44,225 nt of DNA, taken from NCBI GenBank assembly GCA_002104985.1, contig MCGO01000270.1, forward strand, positions 1 through 44,225, written 5' to 3'. Shown one piece after another: positions 30,933 through 41,319 of this stretch; within the stretch, counting starts at the first letter, position 1; each line of letters begins with the position of its first letter. A model generated the notes under the pieces. That model did no database searches. It was not told where the DNA came from and was given only the letters and a program-made list of their open reading frames with translations. The position numbers and the translations under genes are program-made. The DNA comes from Rhizoclosmatium globosum (Eukaryota; Chytridiomycota; Chytridiomycetes; Chytridiales; Chytriomycetaceae).

Positions 30933-32621
30933 TCACCAACTGGCCTTTCGCCACGATCTCAAAATTTCCTCCGCTGCAGCCACCATCGCATGGTTCTGCT
31001 CAATTTCAACCAGTCGGCGTTCACCTTGAATCTTCCAACCCTGCAACACCACAGTTTCCTCAGTCAGTTCAGCGACTCTTGCTCCAAGGCTTTGTAATTG
31101 TAATTCTTGGGACTCCAAACGTACGTTGAAGTCAAGTTGTGCCTTAGTTGCATCAAGTTTCATGCCATTCATAGTTGTGTGCAGGACTACTGTCTCCCTC
31201 AACCGTTTAGTTTCAAAATTTTGCATCAATACTCGAATTGTGTTGGAAAAGGATTGATATTCCTTTGATTGGTCAGCTTTGTATTTCTTTGAGGAGAAAC
31301 GGCCATGTTGAACGCACCCTGGAAATTTGCAAGAACGTCACAAACATTAGATTTGAACGCATCATTGGAGTTAATATCTGTTTGATGCTGTTTGATGCTT
31401 TTAGATGCGGTAGTGGACGTGGACTTAAAGTTAAAGATCTCCTCCTTGAGTATATCAATCTGTGACGCAGCATCATAGGATGCGTTCTCGTGCACGTATA
31501 CTTCCTTTTCAAGTCCACTAATCCGTTTGCGGAGGCTTTTACTTTCATCTTGGGCTTGTCCCATATTGGTGGTCATGTCAGATAGAACAATGGAATGTTG
31601 TTTGGTGGTAGAAACCAATTTGCCTTCCAATTCAGTGATGCGGGCTTTAAGATTCAAAATTTCCTTGAGGAGCTCAGTATTGTTTGCTTGAATTTTGACG
31701 GATTCTGCTCGGACCTCTGCATTGTTGGCTAGGAGCTCGGTGTTCTTGGCAAGGATCTCTGCATTCTCGGCTCGGAGGTCTGCATTGTTGTCTAGGAGCT
31801 GAGTGTTTTTGGCAAGGATCTCTGCATTCTTGGCTCGAAGGTCTGCATTCTCAGCTCGGAGGTCTGCATTCTCGGCTCGCATCTCAATGTTCTCGGCTCG
31901 GAGGTTGGTAATCTCAACTCGCATTTCACTATTCAGAGCACGGATCTCTACATTGTCGGCTCTTAATTCAGCCGTTTCAGCTGTCAAGTCAGCGATCCAG
32001 TGGCCTTGCGTGGACATCATTCTCTTGAGATCTGCGATATCCTGCTCAACAGAGCTAAGGATTCTATACCAAGAAGTTAGAAATTGTTCTGTAGTTATAA
32101 TCACTGGCTTACCCTTTTGGTTCCAAGTTACTAGTAGTGGATTGAGATGTAACAATGGCTTCAACAGAGCTTGAAGAAATTTTGTCGGGTGTAAATCCCG
32201 TTGATTTTGCCAATGGTGGGATAGTAACAGATTCTTGGACTCTTGGGACATCACACTCAACGAATCTATTCAAACGTATGAATCAACTTGATAATGTAAT
32301 AACGTAATAAAGAGAGCGCTTTACCCTGTAGACAAAGTAGTACAGTCTGACTCTGACGAACTTGCACCAACGGAATATTTCACTGGCTTCATTTGCGGCT
32401 CAACAATCAACGGTTCTGGAATATTTGGAGTTTCACAAGCAACCGACCTATTTATTATATGTGTAAGTTCAACGTGACAGCAGGATGTAAAATACGTACA
32501 GCGATGCAAAAATATGGTCTTTGATCAACGAACTTTGTTCTACTGTATGCTCATTTGGTGCAAATTTAGGAGGTTCCTCATGTGGGTTGATGTTGATGGA
32601 GCTTAAAGGTTGGAACATCAT
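30933..32621 (-). CDS. Coiled-coil protein, long form, copy B (5 exons)
   Basis: The function is unknown. Exons 1-3 are 32621-32500, 32447-32325 and 32265-32113, with the same lengths as in copy A. Exon 4 is 32063-31318 and exon 5 is 31276-30933. Introns are 52, 59, 49 and 41 bases; the third ends CTAACTTCTTGGTATAG. The sum is 1488 nt, giving 495 aa. The last intron is the least certain, chosen because a GTGCGT...AAAG removal joins the frames. Exon 4 carries a long heptad series (RAENIEMRAENADLRAENAD and variants such as KNTELLANNAEV), then a second coiled coil (LRKRISGLEKEVYVHENAS). The C terminus, ARVAELTEETVVLQGW to WRKASW, matches copy A. The middle of about 240 residues is absent from A. 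Confidence 0.7.
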
Positions 32622-32920
32622 GAGACTTCAATACAAGAGTGCAGATAAATAATGGAAGCAATCACCTCATAGAAATAGCTTGTTGGTCGTTGCACCTGTT
32701 GGATAATAGGGAGGGGAATGAAGTTGGGCGTTCAGCAGATGCAGTGTTCGGCATTTTTGGTGGAAGATTAATGAGGGAAAGATTGATGGGGGAAACACGA
32801 ATCCTTTGTCTAATTTTCACGTGATGTAGCTTTGTTTAATTCTGGGGAAAAATAAGTACGTCCAGCTGCCATACTGTCAGCAAATGGAGGAGCGTTACGG
32901 CAAGAGTGATTCTAACTCCA

Positions 32921-33048
32921 GGTGTCCTACTCAACTTCACGCTTTTGGACGTAACTCACTTAGTCTCGACTCTGTCCTCACATATCAATAATGCATAGGT
33001 TCATCCTGACCGTTCGCATTGAGTCTGCTCAATCTTTTGCTTTCATAG
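32921..33048. repeat. Segment inverted relative to copy A
   Basis: The reverse complement matches 13220-13352, while flanking sequences at 32880-32910 and after 33049 match copy A directly. There are small differences at both edges. Confidence 0.85.
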
Positions 33049-33950
33049 TGAATCGAAACGACGTAGTCCTCCACCCCTATTCCCAATTTACGTTCTCTCC
33101 TTCCTTCCACCAACTATTGAATTGATTCCGGACTGAAGTCGATCGATTTGGAATACATTTCAGGTTGTTATGACCAAGATGGGTGTCATAACAAACTGGA
33201 ATATGGACTGAATCGACTGAAGTCAGGTATCATTCAAATCGGTAGGTGTCGGAGGGAAAGGGGATGGAAACGAGAAGTTGATTGGAGGTCCGGGTCGTGT
33301 TATACGATGATCTGGTGAGTTGGGACGAAGTGGTCATATAAAATGAGGAGAAAAAATTTTCAAATTACCAACGAGATGAGACACAACCCAGACACACTTC
33401 AATCGATGATCGGATTTGTGGTGGACTCTTCTGACACAATATGATGGATTCGATATTGCCGGCACTATCACCGGCACTATCACGACTGGCACAACTAATA
33501 GCATTTGAAGAAGCATTCGTACGTAAGAAGAGTCTTGGTACAATATGGCATATGCCAGAATTCAGGCTGTACGGTGGACTAGTACTCATGAGTTTCAAAT
33601 AATAGCACGAATCAATCTTTGGCCGCCATCAGCACGTCGCTAAAGAAGCAGAATAGATGATATATGATATAATTGACGCAAGATATGGACTAATATCAAG
33701 TACATCCGACTTTCTATCGACTAAAATACATTGATCCGGTGCTATTGATGCGATTGGGGTTGAAGACAGGGATGGACGCGAGGGAATCCGATAGTGATAG
33801 TTGACGAGGGGAAAGCCACCAATCAACATAACTGAATCAAAAGCTTCAATTCGTAGTATCATTTGAGCCTAAGTTTTTGTATATAGTTTTAAATTGATGG
33901 ATAGCAATCCTAATCAACAATAATCAGTATCACAGTATCATCAATGTACC
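33049..33950. repeat. Right end of copy B, no supported gene
   Basis: Direct match to 13353-14270, with several small indels. Similarity ends at about 33950, where copy B continues into unique sequence. Confidence 0.55.
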
Positions 33951-34529
33951 TGGCTACAGGTACTGAGACTCCAATATCATTTGATACGCATGGAGATTTC
34001 GGTACAGCTGTAGTAGGTTTCCGGATCACTGACATACGCAATATACGGCCCAGGGTTGTGGGCATTCGACAACAACCCAGCACTTGTGACGTCGCGTTTC
34101 CAGGTAGGCATAGGTGTGTTTCGAAGGACTAATCAAACGACGTCTAATATACGATCGACAGCTGATAAGAGGGTTTGTCGAATAGAAAGTTTCCAGTTCC
34201 AAGATTGCTTCGAGTTGATGAATGCATTCGTCAGTCCGCTTTGTCGCGTCACAAAATGGTGTTGGAGTGTTGGAGTCACTGTAGCTTAACGTTTTCGACG
34301 TGAGGAGCATTGACACTTGACCTGAATTGGTGATGTGGTGCGTGTTCAGTCTTTTCAGGGTTGTGTGTTGAAGTAAACTGACCCAGTCGGAGAATACAGG
34401 TAAAGGCAAAGGTCTTTCAAGCCTTTTGCTGGATGCACCAAAGAGTGCATGAAGCTGTGGCCGTGCAGTTGATTCAGGTGGCGAACACACAGTTTGGGTA
34501 GGTCAAAACAAAATGATTTATTTTTAGGT
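33951..34529. other. Unique sequence downstream of the hydroxylase relic
   Basis: A minus-strand frame of 154 codons (34026-34490) is open but begins without ATG until MLLTSKTLS and has no recognisable domain. Plus-strand frames are broken. AATAAA on the minus strand near 34518 (TTTATT on +) fits the poly(A) signal of the hydroxylase relic. Confidence 0.3.
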
Positions 34530-35207
34530 TTATCGCATCCAGGCTGATACGGCAGCGCGCATATTGTATACTGGAAGGACTTCGTGATCGATGACTCCGC
34601 TCAAGAAAATCATTACGCGTCCCGTAACAGCGTCGACAGTCTGTTCACGCCCCAAGGGACAGAATACTTTCAATCCTCTTCCCACATTCAGTTCGTTCTC
34701 ATCTGTAAGATACACGACAACAGTTACGCGTCTATTGGTATCAAGTAAGTAACGGTGTCGAGTCGCAAATGAAAGAAACAAACCTCTGTTCCTCGTCCTC
34801 CTCGTCGTCCACTGGAAATGCATTGCGGCGCCTTTCGTAGTGCCCCCCATTTCTTTTATACAATCGCGACACCACCCTTTGATTGCCTGCCCTAAATTCC
34901 TTTGTATCACTTCAAGCTTGCCCAAAATCACATCCAATGCCGGATTCACTGCAGCACCCTGTCCCTGATGCAGCCACATGTTGACACCATATCTTGCTTT
35001 TCTGTCTCTGAATGGATCATCCTCCATGCGGACCAGAGCAGCAGTAGTCATGTCTCCCGCCTCACTCAACAGACCCGCAACCCGCCTGGCCTCCGCAACG
35101 ACCCCCATATCAACAAGTCCATCGATGTACACGAATCCACTCTGATACAGCGCCTCCAAGTGTTCTTGTTTCAGGCAGGACCGCCAGCTTGAACAGGCGC
35201 CGGGCAA
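34530..35207 (-). pseudogene. EGLN-type prolyl hydroxylase-like gene, 5' truncated
   Basis: Members of this 2-oxoglutarate/Fe(II) dioxygenase family hydroxylate proline on target proteins. Visible are LEALYQSGFVYIDGLVD, a DPFRDRKARYGVNMWL-like stretch, RRVTVVVYLTDENELNVGRG and VMIFLSGVIDHEVLPVYNMR. The distal Fe-binding His and the 2-oxoglutarate-binding Arg are in place. Two introns of 50 and 52 bases (about 34811-34860 and 34736-34787) fit GT-AG and would join RDLDDEEDEEQRR to VTVVVYL, but the proximal His-x-Asp of the family is then not found. No in-frame ATG precedes LKQEH. The frame just upstream (35211-35454) reads an acidic region that seems to be its N-terminal part, offset by one base. 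It is broken at about 35457 by family sequence. Confidence 0.65.
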
Positions 35208-35210
35208 TCA

Positions 35211-35456
35211 TCATCGAGTCCTCTTCGCCATCCATCCATCATGGCCAATAGTTCCATTTCGGGAATGTCTTCGCCGACCTGAGACCTCGTCCTCCATTTC
35301 ATCTTGATTGTTGTCGTCAAAGTCAAAGTCAAAGTCGGCGTTCTGTTTCAGTTTGAGGGCGTCGTACTCGGCGGCAGCCATTTCAGCGTACTCGTTTTTG
35401 GTGGCTGAAGCGTAAGTGTGCACGATGTGGTCGTTGAGCATTGTTGCCAGTTGGTA
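35211..35456 (-). pseudogene. Likely N-terminal remnant of the hydroxylase
   Basis: The minus frame HTYASATKNEYAEMAAAEYD then LKLKQNADFDFDFDDNNQDE is acidic. After a one-base frame change it would continue GEDIPEMELLAMMDGWRRGL directly into the hydroxylase. The start is missing because the sequence changes at about 35457 to family repeat (AAGAGACGCATCTAGTCTGG, also at 26811). Confidence 0.45.
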
Positions 35457-35700
35457 TCCCAAGAGACGCATCTAGTCTGGACTCCCCCATTTCCCAAACC
35501 ACACCTATATCCACACCTGAACCAAACTCGTCCGTATTCAATCGAAACTTTCTACTCAAAAGCAAGACCTCAAAAAAAGATGGAGGATATCCGCGCAGAA
35601 GAAGGAATCATGCAAAGGCTTGTGTTGGGGAAGGGTCGGAGTGTTGAAATGTTACGAGGGATGGTGATTAACGTACTGAACTCATAGGCGGAGTTGGAAC
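35457..35700 (+). pseudogene. Family C-terminal fragment, third copy
   Basis: The + strand repeats DASSLDSPISQTTPISTPEP, KTSKKDGGY/KMEDIRAEEGIM and VLGKGRSVEMLRGMVINVLN, as at 26811-27020. It leads straight into a repeat array, as it does there. Confidence 0.55.
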
Positions 35701-36340
35701 GGGGAGTTGGAGAGTTGAGGTCCGCGAGTTGGTTTGCTTTTTGGGGCGCGTTTACTCAATTTACAATTTGCAGCTCTCTCCTTACGCATACTATCATTAA
35801 TTAACATACTGAACTCATTGGCGAAGTTGGAACAGGGAATTTGTAGAGTTCGCGTTGGTGAGTGGTTTGCTTTTTCGGCGTGGCTTATTCGATTTGCAAC
35901 TTACAGGTCCCTCGGAGTACAGAACATCATTTAATAGCGTGCTTAACTCATGGACAAAGCTGAAACGGGGAGTCGGAGAATTCGTGTTGGTGAGTTGGTT
36001 TGCTTTTTCGGGCGTGTTTACTCAATTTACGACTTAAAGGATTTTCCTTACGCGTAGTATCATTAAATAGCGTATTAAACTCATGGGCGGAGTTGGGACG
36101 GGGAGCTGGAAAGCGAAGTTGGTGGTGGTTTGCTTTTTAGGCGACTTTTACTTAATTTGCAACTTACAGGCCTCTCGTTGAGCGTAGATTTGTTTATTAA
36201 CATACCGAACTCATAGGCGGAGTTGGAACGGGGAGTTGGAGTTGAGGTTGGTGACTTGGTTTGCTCTTTCGACCGGGTTTATTCAATTTAAGACTTATAG
36301 CTCTCACCTTACGCGTAGTATCATTCAATAACGTACCAAA
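35700..36340 (+). repeat. Tandem array of intron-plus-exon units (5 units)
   Basis: Intron-like 3' ends lie at 35773, 35906, 36039, 36169 and 36300, a spacing of 130-133. Each has the GTTTGCTTTTTC...CAATTTACGACTTACAG pattern with point changes. The third ends AAAG and the first has a degenerate 5' end, so not all units could splice. The exons end in GGCGGAGTTGGAACGGGGAG variants. Confidence 0.85.
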
Positions 36341-36436
36341 GAAGAATCATCGATTGCAAACTGTCACCGATGGACAGAATAGCCAAGTACTGATCGCTCA
36401 CTCGCACTCACTCAATAACTTATGCCTTGATTCAGA

Positions 36437-37270
36437 ATGCACGCCCTCACCACACATCATCCCTTCTCCTCCTACTCATTCAACAACTCTCTCGTCCCTG
36501 TCCCTTCTCCTTTCCCCAATCCCTCAACACCAACAACAACCACCCAAGACCGAACTCTTCCTCGTCGCTCCCCTTCCCCCAATCCGGGGATTCCGTGGAA
36601 CCATTCGTTTGCTACTTCGTTATTCCCAACAAACCCGCCTCAAACCACATCCGCCTGTCCTGCTGCGGCAATGGCCAACCCTCAACCATCTACTATTCCA
36701 CTCAACGAAGCCGGCGTGTTAATGCGTTCGGAAATCGGCCCTCATCGTTCTCGGGACTACTTCAACTGTCAACCGCCGCTCAAACTCAAGAAGCTCAACC
36801 AATCAAATCAACAGCAACAACTGAAACTTCTTCTACGATTACCTCAACGTCCACCTCTCCATCTAAAACTTCTTATTTCACAAACAGTCGTCCGTTCAAG
36901 ACATCAAACCATCTCATCTACCGCATATTCCGTTGACGCCTGTTGCAGACTTTAGCGCGAATATTCGAAGTGTTTTTGCGAACCTGTTGGCTCAGTTTCA
37001 TCCCTGTCAGTCGTTCACCGTTGCTGCTACAGCACTGGTTGAAAAAGACGGGGAGAAGGGAAGTGGTGATATTAGAATGGAGGTTGATGATATCGGAAGT
37101 GTTGACGTACGTGTGACTGCGGAGGGTCATCAGGAGTTCAAATAGGTCAAGGATCTGAATATGGATGTATCCTTGAGCGAAGCTCTTAATTTGAATCTGC
37201 GGTCGGAGTCACCTGCAGAAAGTATCAAAGTCGCGTTCGTCTCGAAGAATCCATTTCGGATATCCAACGA
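36437..37270 (+). pseudogene. Multicopy family member with intact start, third copy
   Basis: The conserved leader (GCCAAGTACTGATCGCTCAC at 36380) precedes ATG, MHALTTHHPFSSYSFNNSLV, and a 172-codon frame through FATSLFPTNPPQTTSACPAA and EIGPHRSRDYF. It then reads LKKLNQSNQQQQLKLLLRLP, which is a frame-shifted version of the repeat seen elsewhere. Later parts are shortened: the acidic middle is reduced and its lysine run missing. It closely resembles 1-515. Unknown function. Confidence 0.5.
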
Positions 37271-38552
37271 ATATTTGCTCTTTTGTCCTTGTCTTGGAAT
37301 AAGCAAATTTAATTGGCCAATTAGTTCGTACTCTTGATACCAAGGTGGGCTCTTTCGTTGCATTTGCTTCGGAAAATGTACTGATATAACAAACAGAAAA
37401 CCTGACGCCATTCTCACCAACTGTTGCCCCTCCAATTGCATCTCATCAAAACACCAGCATCTAGGAACGGCCTAAAAACAATTCCGACGTAACTGCATCA
37501 CATTCATCAACCGCTACAGCCGAACAAGACATCTACATGTCTTGCCGAGCAGAAGGTGGATAGATTTTGCACGTTGGGATGTGTCGAGAGTTGAACGAGT
37601 TTGTTGTAAGTGTTTCCTCGTGCTTCCAATTTGAATTAACAATACTACCTTTCTTTCGAGCGGCTCAACGTCTTTTCTCGGTTCTGTTCCTAAAAAGTAT
37701 CAGGTCGGGGTTTGTGAAGTCCAAGTGTCTTTTGGGTGTCATCAGCAGAAACTTCAAACGTCTGGTTCAAGAACAACCTTCTTCGTGTGTTTGATTCTGG
37801 AAGATGCGTTTCGTTTGATTATACTCATTAAATCTCCGTTTCAGAGGCATTTTCGTTGGTTGCCACAGAAAGTTGGATCGATTCCGATGAAGACAATCAA
37901 TTTCCTTTGTATTCAAATAGGAGGATTGGTCTAACTACATTAGTACATGCCGAGATTTAGTGTCATAATTGGCTTGGAGTTAAGGATGAATTAGTCATTG
38001 CGGTACTGCATTTATTGATCTGATTGTGAATGTTGGTGTGAAGCGCTTGATTGTTCGGGAAGAACTCTGATTGGTGTGGCTGAAACCCTGTATATTTAGT
38101 TGTATGGGGCAATAAACTACCATTCATTTTTAATTAATATCATACGTGTACCTGGTTTGTAGCTAATGCAATAATTCCTTTTGCTAATTTTGATATTACA
38201 AGGTTTCTTTTTTGCCACCAGACTGCCCACGTCTTCTCTATCCGCTCATTATACTGCCGTGGCATTTAATTTTTCCCTTTTGTTAGTTTTTTACATCATA
38301 TGAGCTAAGGACGAGACAGAAACTTGATCTCCTCATCGGGATTCATTCACGTAGTATATTTGACTAATGCTTACAATAAACAGAATATTAAAGATCATTT
38401 GAGAGAATAGAAAGGTGGTTCTGTACTTTTCTCTTGTTACTCTTCTTTATTTACGTTTCCATCAGCCAGAGCAATCGAAGAAAAGACAACTGAACGATAT
38501 ACTCAACATTCTGCATCACCGCCTCCTATCAATATCTCTCACGATTCTCACA
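37271..38552. other. Family 3' region, then unique spacer
   Basis: 37271-37790 resembles 3250-3800. After that the sequence is unique and AT-rich, with no supported frame. AATAAA at 38110 (GGGGCAATAAACTACC) may end a + transcript. The last 150 bases are the presumed promoter and leader of the TFIIS-domain gene. Confidence 0.4.
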
Positions 38553-40047
38553 ATGAACATTGAACGTATGTATCAACAACACGCTTTTTGATGCCACTCC
38601 TTTCTGCCAGTACTGGTTGGCGAGAGTTCTGGTTGCGACGGCAACAGAAAAGTTAGCGCACAGTCTGGATGGACTGGAATACTTTGAGCCAACACCCTAC
38701 GTTTCATCCATTGTGCGCTTCGATCCCCTTCCTTTCCAAAGAAGATGTCCGATTTGGCGGACAAGACTGGGCAACGTCATTCGATTCCTCTCCCAACTGT
38801 AACTCTCTTCTCACCCCTTATCTAACTACTTTTATTCAGTTATCCATCGTCTTATAGCCCTTGAAACAAAGGTTGCTAGATTATCTGAACAGACAGACCC
38901 AGACTTCTCAGGTGTTAACATTGCTTCTTCAACTCCCGTCGGCACTGCCACATTGCACACCAATTTGTCTATGAAAGCATACTATGCGCGAATTCTATTC
39001 CTTGAATCCCAGGCCTGTCTTATCGACGAACGTATCCAGAACATCTCTTCTGACACTGGCAATCAGGAAGAACAAAGTTTGATGCTTGCACACAAAGGGG
39101 AGATTGATTCCGAAGATAATTCTACTCTATGTGCTGGTAAGTCCTCATATAATGTGCGTTGAAACTATTAATGGCTCCTTCAGCAGCTCCTTCAGCCGAA
39201 ACTATATCCCTGGAAAGACAAGAATCTCAAATAGTCACAGCATCTGCTCCAGATACTCCTGTCAGTAAAGAAATGCCGGTCATTGATTTCCATGCACCAG
39301 CAGACGCGCTCAAGTACCTTGACTTCCTTTCTTCCTGTGACACGAACTTTGATCGTTTTGAGGCTCTGAGACACTCAAAAGATGGTTCATCTGCTTTCTA
39401 CCATGAGTGAGGAATCATACAAGTCTCATCGCATAACTGACCCACACGTCAGGTTTGCCACGGTCATGAACGGAAGCTCACTTCAACTCCTAAAATTTTG
39501 GCTGGCGGAAGAGATCAGGGAGTATGGATGGCCGCTGGCATTTGAAATCGTTACTATTCTTTTACGCATGCCCATCACTGCCAAAAAAGTCATTCAGTTG
39601 AAGCTTGGCGATTTGATCACCAGCCTTCTCGCAATATGCGAACATGAAGGTTTGTATCAAGTTTTGCCACTCGTTTACTGATGTTCTTCAGAGGAACTGA
39701 CCCATATCTGTATCGAATTAATGACTGGTTGGAACAAAGCTCTTGCGAAACCCAATCTCAATATCGCCGCAACAGTTCGTTTATGCAGTCACAACAAAAG
39801 TGTTACGTTTAGTAGTGCTGCACCAAAGAGCCGTTTCTTTCATTCTGAGAGCCCAGTCATTAAGGCCGGGAGTGGTAATGTTGTGACTGCAGCTCCATGC
39901 TTGGATTGGTCATCAAAGAGTACGTAATCCCTTCCCTTATGTTGCATAAAATTAAACTTGATGATGATAGAAGGCTGCAGGCTTGGACTTAACTGCCGCC
40001 ATCGTCATACGGGACCAGGACACATTGCTCAGTCACTTAATCTCTAA
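38553..40047 (+). CDS. TFIIS N-terminal (LW) domain protein, 7 exons
   Basis: Probably a nuclear transcription-related protein. Exons are 38553-38565, 38664-38798, 38840-39136, 39184-39406, 39453-39649, 39692-39919 and 39971-40047. The six GT-AG introns are 98, 41, 47, 46, 42 and 51 bases, several with CTAAC or CTGAC before the AG. All phases agree, giving 1170 nt and 389 aa. Reading through the last intron gives a 366-aa alternative ending at 39927. The middle is acidic/polar. Residues about 225-310 read LAFEIVTILLRMPIT, VIQLKLGDLITSLLAICEHE and CIELMTGWNKAL. This is the helical pattern of the TFIIS/IWS1/Elongin A N-terminal domain (hydrophobic-LPIT, KLG, W-K). No zinc ribbon follows, so it is not TFIIS itself. 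The first intron is long and less certain. Confidence 0.8.
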
Positions 40048-40061
40048 TCAGCACAGTTCCA

Positions 40062-40067
40062 AATAAA
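40062..40067 (+). terminator. Poly(A) signal of LW-domain gene
   Basis: AATAAA lies 15 bases past the TAA of the seven-exon model, which supports the longer C terminus. Confidence 0.6.
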
Positions 40068-41006
40068 GAGCATTATTTAAGACGTATTTGATATATTTAT
40101 TTATGAGAATGAACAAAGTAACAAGTTGCTGGTTTGCTTCCTTTACACATTGGCCCAATGCTCCAGTCCGCGAAACCAACGATATCAACGGATATAGGAC
40201 AAGAAGAAGCCTGACTTTCAGACTCTCGCCACGAAGGAGTTTCAAAGGCGGAAAACAAGAGAAAGAAGGAAGAGCTAATAAAGAAACAAGATACGATCCC
40301 ACAAAGAAACCCTTCCCATCCAAGTGTTGGTACAATTCTTTCCACGTTACGCAACGAATAACATCTCCATCAAAGGATATGGGACAAGAAGAAGTCGGGG
40401 GATCACCCAACTCTCGCCGCGAGTCAGGATAAATACACCTCTCGCGACGGTGAAACAGTATAAAGGAAGGAGGCTCGAGAGCGCAACGCCAAAATGGAAA
40501 GGGCGTATGTCACAGCAAAAGAATGTTACCTTTGTCCAGGTTGTTTGTAGTTGAAGCGATTGGGATTGGGCTGGTGCACTACAGTTAATAGTATAGCGGT
40601 TAGATTGTGGTGATAGATTGAGTTAAGGAATGGAGAAGGGAGGGAGGATGGGACTTCAGTACTGAGGGAACTTTGGTTGGAATCTGATTTTTCAAACAAT
40701 GACAATCCTCCGCGTCGGCTCTTGAAACTGGAAAACAAACAAAATAAATCGTGATGGTATGTATAATATCGAAGCAATGGTACGAATTTAAGTGTCGAGG
40801 TTATACTAGACATGTTTAGGAACATCTAGCTTTCATTATTTTTCTATTTCATTATTCGGAAATCACCAATGAATCGATACAACCCCCGTCAACCAGCGCT
40901 AACATATCCCGAACAATGAGTCCGCACTCAAGTCGGATTCATCGTGGAATCCTTCCATCGAGAAGTCCGACTGTACTGACTCATCTCAAATCTAATCCGT
41001 TTCGCA
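40068..41006. other. No supported gene; diverged direct repeat
   Basis: Segments near 40166-40245 and 40345-40430 share GGATAT(A/G)GGACAAGAAGAAG and a CTCTCGCC(A/G)CGA end, so this is an old duplication. Minus-strand frames over 40048-40410 begin only with TTG. A minus ATG frame at 40526-40825 is short and unrecognised. I see no firm gene. Confidence 0.4.
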
Positions 41007-41219
41007 ATGTCCTCATCTACTTTTGCTTCACTGAAGACGCATCTTCCCATCAGAACTCGCGTTGAAAGAATACCAACATCCAGAGGCCAAGATCCATTGC
41101 TGAGATCGTCGGTGGTGGTTCTTTACAACAGTGTCTTAAATGATTTGGCATGCAGTATGAGCGGCTCTCTACTTGGACTTGTGATTGCTCCTGTGGTCCG
41201 TTGCGACTCTCAGTCTTGA
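41007..41219 (+). CDS. Small ORF, unknown
   Basis: A 70-aa ATG frame (MSSSTFASLKTHLPIRTRVE...) ends in TGA. No domain, signal or paralogue is seen. A preceding C/T-rich stretch could be a leader. It may be an exon of a longer gene, but no convincing splice site was found. Confidence 0.3.
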   Translation: MSSSTFASLKTHLPIRTRVERIPTSRGQDPLLRSSVVVLYNSVLNDLACSMSGSLLGLVIAPVVRCDSQS

Positions 41220-41319
41220 AAACAATTTCATTGGAGAAGACAGACCCAATTTGGAGACTTTCATGGCAGGATAAACGCTAGTAGAGATCTTGCCGACGAT
41301 TACGGTTGCGTAGATAGGA

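Noticed and set aside
40048..40410. Minus-strand frames of 120 and 85 codons
   Set aside because: Both begin with TTG, have no recognisable motif, and overlie a diverged direct repeat.
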